Shown: piece after piece, positions 1 to 5,377 of the stretch
How positions within the stretch are numbered: position 1 is the first letter of the stretch
Layout of the letters: each line of letters starts with the position of its first letter
Assembly: GCA_029560455.1 (NCBI GenBank)
Contig: JAKQKW010000184.1
Location: 1 to 5,377, forward strand
DNA from: Candidatus Rifleibacteriota bacterium
Lineage (GTDB): Bacteria > Riflebacteria > Ozemobacteria > Ozemobacterales > Ozemobacteraceae
Direction: 5' to 3'
DNA: 5,377 bases
Notes under the pieces: model-generated
What the model was told of the DNA's origin: nothing
Seen by the model: the letters and a program-made list of their open reading frames with translations, nothing else
Databases searched by the model: none
Made by a program: the position numbers and the translations under genes

Positions 1-89
1 CCTTCTTTGCAGCCGGGCAGGAAGGCGGCGAGCATGATAAAATGGAAAACGGCCAGGAGCAGCAGGTTTCTGCGCTTTCGCAATGACAT
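1..89 (-). CDS. Probable lipoprotein, N-terminal 29 residues only (runs off the left edge)
   Basis: The gene starts at the ATG complementary to 87-89 and continues past the left edge. Visible are 29 codons: a basic N-terminus (MSLRKRRN), a hydrophobic stretch at about residues 9-24, and then L24-P25-G26-C27, a lipobox for signal peptidase II. Pro at -2 is less usual than Ala, Ser or Thr. Cys27 would be lipidated, and Lys28 at +2 is not the Asp linked to inner-membrane retention in enterobacteria, so an outer-membrane location is possible. A G-rich element (GGGGG, complement of 98-102) lies 8 nt before the ATG and could serve as the ribosome site. The gene lies 72 bp downstream of the two-membrane-segment SH3-like gene on the same strand, with no terminator visible in the gap, so cotranscription is likely. 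The mature protein is outside the window and its function cannot be inferred. The signal peptide is seen directly; membrane placement is inferred. Confidence 0.62.
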   Translation of the reverse strand, partial: MSLRKRRNLLLLAVFHFIMLAAFLPGCKE

Positions 90-161
90 AGTTACATCCC
101 CCAGAAAAGTATTTGCGGTACTTATCGGCAGATGTGCGACAGTTGCTTACGGAGAATTAAA

Positions 162-776
162 TCAGTCTGGTATTTTTTTCTCGTTTTTGAGGGCGGTGCC
201 GAGTGCGGCGTTAATTTTGCGGATCTGCTTTACTGATTCAATGCGTTCGCGGTTGGTGGGCAGGCCGAGTTTCTTCAGCATTTCATCGGCCATTTTGTTC
301 TCTTTGGGCGGTTTGTTGAGAATTGCCAGCTCAGAGACCCAGCCTTCAAATGGCACTCCTTCGGTGCTGGTAGCGACAATCTGAAACCAGTTGACACCGT
401 CGACAACCACGTGGCCCTCGACTTCGGCGGGAGTGATGGTTTTACGCGCCTGAACCGATTCTTCACCGCTTATGGGCATGGCAAAGCCAGGCAGAGAGTC
501 TGGTCGGTTCTGGTAAATGAAATAACCACAAAAGCAAAGAATTGTGAGAGAAAGCAGATGCTGGCAGATTTTGCCGGTTTTACGCGGAGCAACTGGCCTG
601 CGTTCGACAAAACCATCAAAATCACAACCTGCCGGAGGCTGTTCGGGGGCTGTTTCGGCAATTTTAACCGGCCCGGTCTGACTCTGGTCATCGGGCGGAA
701 AAAGAAGGCGCAACAGATAAACGCCACCGGCAAACAGAATGCCGCACAGAACAATGAGTAACCCCGTTTCAAGCAT
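162..776 (-). CDS. Membrane protein with two transmembrane segments and an SH3-like extracytoplasmic domain
   Basis: This complete 204-aa gene starts at the ATG at 776-774, preceded by AGAGG six bases upstream. Two hydrophobic segments are visible, at about residues 5-26 and 72-88. The 27-71 linker between them carries R59, R60, R65, K66 and K69. By the positive-inside rule the linker is cytoplasmic, with the C-terminal half outside the inner membrane. Residues about 105-153 resemble a bacterial SH3 (SH3b) fold: a DGVNWFQI strand (126-133), a turn, then GWVSELAIL (145-153), the usual 'G-W-V' end of such domains. The first strand, with its typical Asn-Val-Arg motif, is not clear, so the domain assignment is tentative. 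Residues 158-204 are charged and probably helical (K, E, R rich). SH3b domains often bind peptidoglycan or proteins in the envelope; any such role here is inference. It is the promoter-proximal gene of a likely two-gene leftward unit with the lipoprotein gene. I do not recognise a named family. Confidence 0.8.
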   Translation of the reverse strand: MLETGLLIVLCGILFAGGVYLLRLLFPPDDQSQTGPVKIAETAPEQPPAGCDFDGFVERRPVAPRKTGKICQHLLSLTILCFCGYFIYQNRPDSLPGFAMPISGEESVQARKTITPAEVEGHVVVDGVNWFQIVATSTEGVPFEGWVSELAILNKPPKENKMADEMLKKLGLPTNRERIESVKQIRKINAALGTALKNEKKIPD

Positions 777-804
777 ACGTAACCTCTGATTTTATGATGT
801 GTAT

Positions 805-839
805 TTTATATACTTAGCATCTGAATCAGTTTTTTGCAA
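805..839 (-). promoter_or_regulatory. Weak candidate promoter for the leftward SH3-like/lipoprotein genes
   Basis: Reading the minus strand, TTGCAA (839-834) is followed by an AT-rich run containing TATATA (812-807) and TATAAA (810-805), 29-31 bp upstream of the start codon at 776. The spacing from TTGCAA to these -10-like hexamers is 21-23 bp, too long for a good sigma70 promoter. The -35 assignment is therefore doubtful; only the AT-rich -10-like element in a divergent intergenic region supports the call. Confidence 0.25.
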
Positions 840-963
840 TACCCAAATATAGGATGCTCTTTTGACCGGTATTCTCTTACTCCATGGGGGGAACATTTCG
901 CATCTGACTAGGGGTGCACTTTAGACTGAAGAAAAAAAACCTTTATTAATGGCACTGACGGGC

Positions 964-979
964 AAACTTTTTTTAAAAA
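964..979 (+). promoter_or_regulatory. UP element (A/T tract) of the HU gene promoter
   Basis: The run AAACTTTTTTTAAAAA lies immediately upstream of the -35 hexamer, at about -57 to -42 relative to the predicted transcription start near 1021. Its layout (A tract, T tract, A tract) follows the known UP-element pattern bound by the C-terminal domains of the RNA polymerase alpha subunits. With the consensus core promoter it points to very strong transcription, as expected for an abundant nucleoid protein. Confidence 0.6.
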
Positions 980-984
980 GGGTA

Positions 985-1014
985 TTGACAATAAGCGAAA
1001 CGGGTAATTATAAT
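985..1014 (+). promoter_or_regulatory. Consensus sigma70-type promoter of the HU gene
   Basis: TTGACA (985-990) and TATAAT (1009-1014) both match the housekeeping-sigma consensus at all six bases, separated by 18 bp. Transcription is expected to start near 1021, giving a leader of about 32 nt. No clear operator palindrome overlaps the promoter, so if it is regulated, nothing in the sequence shows how. Confidence 0.92.
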
Positions 1015-1038
1015 CAGCTCATCAATTTCCAACCTACT

Positions 1039-1044
1039 AAGGAG
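1039..1044 (+). promoter_or_regulatory. Shine-Dalgarno site of the HU gene
   Basis: AAGGAG is followed by 8 nt and then the ATG at 1053. It is a near-perfect ribosome site and fixes the start codon of the HU gene. It contrasts with the TamB-like gene downstream, which has no recognisable site. Confidence 0.9.
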
Positions 1045-1052
1045 AACTCGCG

Positions 1053-1334
1053 ATGAATAAAGCTGATCTCGTAAAAGAAATCTCTCAGAAAGCCGCCATC
1101 AACCAGGCAACTGCTCAGAAAGCTCTCGAATCAATGCTCGACACTTTCAAAGACAGCCTCAAAAAAGGTGACAAAATCCAGCTGATCGGTTTTGGTTCTT
1201 TTGAAGTTGCCAAACGCGCAGCTCGCAAGGGCGTTAACCCCCAGACCAAAAAAGCCATCAGCATTCCGGCTAAAAAAGTTGTAAAATTCAAACCCGGCAA
1301 AGACCTCAAAGATCTTATCGCCAAAGCCAAGTAA
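1053..1334 (+). CDS. hup: HU-family histone-like DNA-binding protein
   Basis: HU proteins are small dimers that bend and compact DNA in the nucleoid and assist replication, recombination and transcription. The 93-aa product has the standard length (E. coli HU-alpha is 90 aa) and aligns without gaps. It starts MNKADLVKEI, followed by the helical dimerisation region (residues 3-38), the turn and strand KGDKIQLIGFGSFEV (38-52), the DNA-binding arm with N62-P63-Q64-T65, and the C-terminal KFKPGKDLKDLI (78-89). Pro63, which intercalates into DNA in HU/IHF, is at the expected position. Two arm positions differ from E. coli HU: Val61 for Arg and Lys66 for Gly. Twenty of 93 residues are Lys and only two are Arg. 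The single-gene unit has its own consensus promoter, UP element, Shine-Dalgarno site and terminator. IHF is less likely, because a lone gene with the HU-type arm and start is typical of HU; the alpha/beta designation is not applicable. Confidence 0.97.
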   Translation: MNKADLVKEISQKAAINQATAQKALESMLDTFKDSLKKGDKIQLIGFGSFEVAKRAARKGVNPQTKKAISIPAKKVVKFKPGKDLKDLIAKAK

Positions 1335-1346
1335 TTAAAGACTTTC

Positions 1347-1379
1347 AAGAGCCCTGCTCAAACGAGCAGGGCTCTTTTT
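1347..1379 (+). terminator. Strong intrinsic terminator after the HU gene
   Basis: A perfect inverted repeat, GAGCCCTGCTC (1349-1359) and GAGCAGGGCTC (1364-1374), is separated by a four-base AAAC loop. The stem can extend by two A-T pairs to 1347/1376. A TTTTT run (1375-1379) follows directly. The hairpin begins about 12 bp after the HU stop codon. The opposite strand lacks a U tract after the stem, so it works for rightward transcription only. Confidence 0.95.
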
Positions 1380-1391
1380 ACATACGCCGAT

Positions 1392-1420
1392 TTGCTATTG
1401 CCTTTCGGCTGTGGTACAAT
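1392..1420 (+). promoter_or_regulatory. Promoter of the TamB-like gene (extended -10 type)
   Basis: TTGCTA (1392-1397), a 17-bp spacer and TACAAT (1415-1420) form a good sigma70-type promoter. TG at 1412-1413, one base before the -10 hexamer, adds an extended -10 element. It starts 13 bp past the T run of the HU terminator, so the long gene is transcribed independently of the HU gene. The predicted start near 1427 leaves a leader of only about 25 nt. Confidence 0.75.
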
Positions 1421-1451
1421 CCCGGCACAACAAAACCCGGCGAAATTTTTA

Positions 1452-4400
1452 ATGATCAGAGCCCGAAAACTTTTCTACTTTATGCTCCTGTTGCTGATTC
1501 TGGCGGCAGGTCTGGTTTTCTTTGCCTGGCGGCAAACCTTCAAGCTGCCGGCCCAGCTGATCAATCAGGTTCGCAGTTTCGCCCGCAGCTTTCATGACAT
1601 CGATTTCGATGCCGAAAGTCTCAAGATCAATTTTCCGGAACATACGATAAAAGCCAGCAATCTCAAAGTGATGCTGCCCGGTGAAAAACCGTTTCTTGAA
1701 GCCGAAGAGGCAACAATCTTTCTGGCATCGGGTACCGGGCCGCTCGACCTCTATTTCAGCCGGGCCGCTATCGAAAAAATTCAGCTCAACAGCCTTAAAT
1801 ACGATGCTACGGCCCCGCGGCCTGAAAAAGCCTCCGGGACGGCCCTTCCCAGAATCCCTGCCAGAGAAATAACCGTAAACGGTCTGAATCTCAACACCTC
1901 GGTCAGCGCCTTTTTTATTCCCGATTTCAAGGCCAGCTTTATCAGAACCCGCCGCAACGCCAGTCTGGAAGTTTCTTTCGAAAAGGGCCCGATCGGCGGT
2001 AACGCTCGTCTTGTGGCAATGCTCGGCCTTGACAGCGGCGAATCAACGATCAATCTCAGCTGGCAGGAAAAGAATTTTTCAACTTTCATTCCGCTGATTT
2101 TTCTTTCACATCGTTTCGGCCTGAATATTCTCTCGGGCGGCGCAGCGCTCAGCCTCAACTATCGTGGAAATCTGGCAAAGCGTCTTCAGCAACCGTCAGA
2201 GTCGTTGCCGCAGCTTATAAATAACGAACTTACCGGCACGGTCAGCATCGATGACTGCGCCTTCAGCTGGTCAGGTCTGAACGGCAAGATTAACCTTAAA
2301 ATAGCCCGCGAAGATGAAAAGCCATGGCAAGGCAGTCTGAGCAGTGAGCTCGGCGACGGTAAGCTGGCAGTCAACGGTGTCTGGTCTGGCACTGATAAGA
2401 CAATGGGCAGTTTTTCAGCCGATATCAGCGCCGAAAACATTCTTGTCAACAGACCCATGATTGAGAGCCTGGGATTGAACCTGCGCAACACCGAACCGGG
2501 AAAACTCTGGTTTGAAGGCACTATAAATGGTGATCTGAAGAATCTGGCCGGCTCTGGCAAAGCGTTAGCCCGCAACTGGAAATACCAGAACAAAAAAATC
2601 GACAGTGCTGATCTCAGCTGGCAGCTTGATAAAAACTCTGTAATCGAACTTTCTGGCGACCTGGCCACAGAAATAGGCAAACTTTCGGCAAGCGCCAGCA
2701 TCACTTTGAATGGCAAAAGCAAAGGCATTGGACAGGTACAGGGGCTTATGAACGAGATCGACCTGCAGAAGCTCAAGCCATTTATCGACAGCCCGGTGGC
2801 CGGCAAATGCAGTGGCCCGTTCAAGGTTGCTTTCGATCTGAACGCCCCGGCCAGCACGACCTATGACATGCGCCTTGAACTGCATGAAGGCACTTTTTTT
2901 ACCTTCTCGCCCGAAAAACTCACAGCAAGAGTATATGGCACCGGTGCCCGCTGGTATCTTTCCAATCCGCTGGCCCTGTTTACTGGCGGCGGTAAAATAG
3001 CGGTTGACGGCCTCATATCGAGCGAAAAATTCGCTGCCAATGTGCTGGTCGACAAGGTTAACCTGAAAACCTTCGGGGTTCCTGGTACTATCGCCAGTGG
3101 AGTAGCTTCTCTAAAGGCAAGTATTGGCGGAGCACTTCTGCAACCCATCGTCAAAGGCGATCTCTATGGCGAAAATCTTGAACTGATGGGAGTTCCTGTC
3201 AGCTCGTTCAGGTCACAGGCCAGCGTCAAAGGCACGGTTCTCACCCTGGCCCCTCTGGTAATAAGACACTCAGATGATGCTTACCTCGACGGTTTTTTCT
3301 CAATCGATCTGCTGCATGGTTCGCTGCGGGCCTTCAGACTCAGCTTTCAAAAGCTGCCGGTCGAGATCCTCAAAAAGTTTGTTCAGCCTGCAGCTGCAGA
3401 GAAAATACAGGCTGGCATCATTGCAGGCAATGTCAATTACAGCCACCACAAAGGCCAGAATGTCTGGAATTTCATTATCGAAGGGCACCAGCTGGTTCTG
3501 CACGATGAAAAAATCGACACACTATATCTTGAAGGGGCAACCCAGGGCAAGCAGACCGAGCTAAAAAGTCTTTTTGCCAGAGCGTTCGGTGGAAATCTGA
3601 ATATATCAGGACAGATTATCAATACCGGAAAATTCTCGGGCTCAATTGAAGCAGAGAATCTTCAGTTCGCAAAAATAGCCTTTCTGCAAAAACTGAATCC
3701 TGAACTGCGCGGAGAAATAAACATTCAGGGCGGCTTCGAAGTCGATGACAAGGTCAGACAAGGTTCTTTTACTGTCTTTACACGCGATATGAAGTCTGGC
3801 GACCGCGATCTTGGCAATTTTGGCGGTGAAATTGACATTGACAACGCCGGGTTGCGCATTTCAAGCGGAGAATTCGACAAGCTTGGCGTTAAAATCAGCG
3901 GCGAAATGGGCTGGGATGGCCGACAACCTTATTCAGCCGCCCTCGAAATGAACAATGTCGATCTGTCATTTCTACCTCAGATGTGGGGAATTCAGTCGTT
4001 TGATTACGGTGGGCTCGTCGCCACCGGCAAATGCCAGGTGCAGGGCGATCTCGCTTCGCTGACCCCCGACCTGGTAAATATGCAGGTTGATACCCTGAAG
4101 ATTCAGAAAGAAAATGACATAATCGTTTCTAACCGGCCAATGCAGGTGCTTTATCAGAATGGCAGCGTTGAAGTAAGATCTCTGGAACTTAAATACCGCC
4201 AGGGGATACTCGGCGTAGAAGGCCTTTTTGATCCGGGCAAAAGCGTTGCCCTGATGATCAACGGCAAAAACTTTTCGGTCAAAGCCCTCGGCAGGCTTTT
4301 TGACCTGCCCAACTGGGATTACGACGGCAGTCTCTCAGCAGAAGCCCGCCTTTTCGGCAATCTCGATGATATGCAGATCAAAGCGACCGCAAAAATAGAT

Positions 4401-5377
4401 GAACTGACTGCGGCCGGAAGGAAAATTCCCGAAGTAAGGGCTGAGATTGAAGGCAATCGTGCAGGCATCGATATCGCTAAGGCCTTTGTCAGGCTCAATG
4501 CCAGTTCTTTCAACCTTAAAGGACGCGTCGACCTCGATGAAGACGTCAGACCTGCCAACATCGACCTGCACCTGTTTATACCCGAGGGTCCTATTTCAGA
4601 TCTGACAGTTTATCTGCCACAGGTTTTTCGTGAAGCCAGCGGCACGGTCAAGGCTGACCTGCATCTTACCGGCCGACCGACCAACCCCGAAATTTCAGGG
4701 GATCTGCAGATGACTGCCGATCAGCTCGCTCTAAGCAACATGCGCAAACCTCTGACAAAGGTCGATTTTGCCATATCAACCAACGACCGCATAATCAACA
4801 TCGACCGACTTGAGGCAAACCTTGGCCGTGGCAAACTGCTTGGCACCGGGCAGGTTAACTTTCGTGACTCGCTTGGCTCAATAACGGCCAATATCACGGG
4901 CCAGAAACTTGACCTGAGCTTCATGAACCTTGAAGTAAGCAATGCCAGCGCTGCGATGACCATCGCTGGTGATCTCTACAACCCGGTTGTTGCCGGCAAA
5001 GTATTTGTTCCTCGCGGCAAATTCAATATCACAACTGATCTGCTTGCAAAGCGCAAACCGATCGACTTTTTCTTCGATTCGCTGAACTACCACTTCGATA
5101 TCGAAGTGCCGCGCAATTTCTGGCTGAAAAGCTCGTTTCTCAACTCAGAGATGCGCGGCAAATTCTCGATTGCCGGCGACCTGAACAACTTCAGACTCGA
5201 TGGCGGCATCAGCTGCGTTCAGGGCAAACTCTACTTCAAACAGCGCCAGTTTCAGATAGAAACCGGCGAAATCAGGTTCGGAGGCGTTGACAACAGTCTC
5301 GACCCACATATCTTTGTCAAATCTGAAGGGCAGATTCAGAGCACCAAGGTGTTTCTGACGCTGCAGGGGCAGGTTTC
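1452..5377 (+). CDS. tamB: TamB-like (DUF490, AsmA superfamily) envelope protein, C-terminus beyond the window
   Basis: One frame stays open from the ATG at 1452 to the right edge: 1308 full codons plus two bases. Residues 1-6 are basic (MIRARK) and 7-26 form a hydrophobic signal anchor, placing the rest in the periplasm. The body is beta-rich and low in Cys. It carries recurring 'G-x-L-x-x-P-x-x-x-G' turns typical of AsmA-superfamily bridge proteins, for example LTGRPTNPEISGDL (from 1072), IAGDLYNPVVAGK (from 1171) and IAGDLNNFRLDGG (from 1240). Near the edge is the conserved TamB C-terminal pattern: VPRNFWLK (1219-1226), VQGKLYF (1256-1262), FQIETGEIRFGG (1267-1278), then alternating strands to 1308. 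E. coli TamB is 1259 aa and works with the Omp85 protein TamA in outer-membrane protein assembly and lipid transport; a similar role is inferred. No Shine-Dalgarno precedes the ATG. The next Met (codon 11) would cut into the anchor, so 1452 is the best start. YhdP- or YdbH-like relatives are alternatives, but the C-terminal pattern favours TamB. Confidence 0.88.
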   Translation, partial: MIRARKLFYFMLLLLILAAGLVFFAWRQTFKLPAQLINQVRSFARSFHDIDFDAESLKINFPEHTIKASNLKVMLPGEKPFLEAEEATIFLASGTGPLDLYFSRAAIEKIQLNSLKYDATAPRPEKASGTALPRIPAREITVNGLNLNTSVSAFFIPDFKASFIRTRRNASLEVSFEKGPIGGNARLVAMLGLDSGESTINLSWQEKNFSTFIPLIFLSHRFGLNILSGGAALSLNYRGNLAKRLQQPSESLPQLINNELTGTVSIDDCAFSWSGLNGKINLKIAREDEKPWQGSLSSELGDGKLAVNGVWSGTDKTMGSFSADISAENILVNRPMIESLGLNLRNTEPGKLWFEGTINGDLKNLAGSGKALARNWKYQNKKIDSADLSWQLDKNSVIELSGDLATEIGKLSASASITLNGKSKGIGQVQGLMNEIDLQKLKPFIDSPVAGKCSGPFKVAFDLNAPASTTYDMRLELHEGTFFTFSPEKLTARVYGTGARWYLSNPLALFTGGGKIAVDGLISSEKFAANVLVDKVNLKTFGVPGTIASGVASLKASIGGALLQPIVKGDLYGENLELMGVPVSSFRSQASVKGTVLTLAPLVIRHSDDAYLDGFFSIDLLHGSLRAFRLSFQKLPVEILKKFVQPAAAEKIQAGIIAGNVNYSHHKGQNVWNFIIEGHQLVLHDEKIDTLYLEGATQGKQTELKSLFARAFGGNLNISGQIINTGKFSGSIEAENLQFAKIAFLQKLNPELRGEINIQGGFEVDDKVRQGSFTVFTRDMKSGDRDLGNFGGEIDIDNAGLRISSGEFDKLGVKISGEMGWDGRQPYSAALEMNNVDLSFLPQMWGIQSFDYGGLVATGKCQVQGDLASLTPDLVNMQVDTLKIQKENDIIVSNRPMQVLYQNGSVEVRSLELKYRQGILGVEGLFDPGKSVALMINGKNFSVKALGRLFDLPNWDYDGSLSAEARLFGNLDDMQIKATAKIDELTAAGRKIPEVRAEIEGNRAGIDIAKAFVRLNASSFNLKGRVDLDEDVRPANIDLHLFIPEGPISDLTVYLPQVFREASGTVKADLHLTGRPTNPEISGDLQMTADQLALSNMRKPLTKVDFAISTNDRIINIDRLEANLGRGKLLGTGQVNFRDSLGSITANITGQKLDLSFMNLEVSNASAAMTIAGDLYNPVVAGKVFVPRGKFNITTDLLAKRKPIDFFFDSLNYHFDIEVPRNFWLKSSFLNSEMRGKFSIAGDLNNFRLDGGISCVQGKLYFKQRQFQIETGEIRFGGVDNSLDPHIFVKSEGQIQSTKVFLTLQGQV

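Noticed and set aside
107..123. A small hairpin (AAGTA / TACTT, 7-nt loop) in the gap between the leftward genes, as a terminator
   Set aside because: The stem is only five mostly A-T pairs and there is no clean U tract after it on the minus strand, so it is too weak to separate the two genes.
7..384. A plus-strand frame of 125 codons over the two leftward genes
   Set aside because: It is antisense to a lipobox-bearing signal peptide and to the SH3-like domain, crosses their intergenic gap, and resembles no protein. The plus-strand frame at 411-761 is rejected likewise.
817..907. The 8-bp direct repeat GCATCTGA at 817-824 and 900-907, and the small palindrome CTGAATCAG at 821-829, as possible regulator sites
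   Set aside because: One 8-bp repeat pair is expected by chance about every other 276-bp region, the palindrome is only four base pairs per arm, and neither overlaps a convincing promoter.
922..949. A second possible promoter upstream of the HU gene (TAGACT, 16 bp, TATTAA)
   Set aside because: Each hexamer matches only four of six consensus bases and the perfect promoter at 985-1014 fully explains transcription.
949..1056. A 35-codon plus-strand frame whose TGA overlaps the HU start codon (ATGA), suggesting a leader peptide
   Set aside because: It contains the UP element and the whole consensus promoter, so the main HU transcript would not carry it, and no ribosome site precedes its ATG. 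The overlap is probably chance.
1449..1643. A minus-strand frame of 64 codons with a fairly natural composition, over the start of the TamB-like gene
   Set aside because: It lies exactly codon-on-codon opposite the signal anchor and first strands of the plus-strand gene, where base composition readily gives protein-like antisense frames. The plus-strand signal anchor and promoter are better supported.
2186..2857. A 223-codon open frame on the minus strand inside the TamB-like gene
   Set aside because: The plus-strand frame is continuous for 1308 codons with a signal anchor and a recognisable C-terminal domain. The antisense product is a Ser/Leu/Pro/Arg-rich shadow with no family resemblance. 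Other minus-strand frames at 1781-2158, 2861-3154, 4319-4571 and 4721-5093 are rejected for the same reason.

Overview
The window comes from a Gram-negative (diderm) bacterium of moderate GC content. The evidence is a long TamB/AsmA-like envelope protein, a lipoprotein signal peptide ending in a lipobox, and sigma70-type promoters. I cannot assign a phylum. Nothing indicates a mobile element, phage, CRISPR array, tRNA or rRNA.

Left part (1-776), minus strand: two genes read leftward and probably share a transcript. The upstream one (776 to 162) encodes a 204-aa protein with two membrane segments and an SH3-like extracytoplasmic domain. After a 72-bp gap comes the start of a second gene (89 to beyond the left edge), of which only 29 residues are visible. 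They form a basic, hydrophobic signal peptide ending in LPGC, so this is a probable lipoprotein. Both products belong to the cell envelope; their functions are unknown.

Central intergenic region (777-1052, 276 bp), between divergent genes: the right half holds a textbook promoter for the next gene, with an A/T-tract UP element, TTGACA, 18 bp and TATAAT, followed by an AAGGAG ribosome site. The left half holds only a weak, AT-rich promoter candidate for the leftward genes. I see no other structure in it.

1053-1379, plus strand: a complete gene for a 93-aa HU-type DNA-binding protein, closed by a strong intrinsic terminator. It is a self-contained single-gene transcription unit.

1380-5377, plus strand: 13 bp after the terminator a new promoter begins (TTGCTA, 17 bp, extended -10 TGGTACAAT). 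It drives one very long reading frame from 1452 that is still open at the right edge, with 1308 complete codons visible. It has an N-terminal signal anchor, a long repetitive beta-rich body, and near the edge the conserved pattern of the TamB C-terminal (DUF490) domain. It is best read as a TamB-like AsmA-superfamily protein that bridges the periplasm between inner and outer membrane. This frame accounts for about 73% of the window, and all substantial minus-strand frames across it are antisense shadows.

Overall the region is ordinary chromosomal core: envelope genes flanking a housekeeping nucleoid-protein gene. I did not find a convincing undescribed system.
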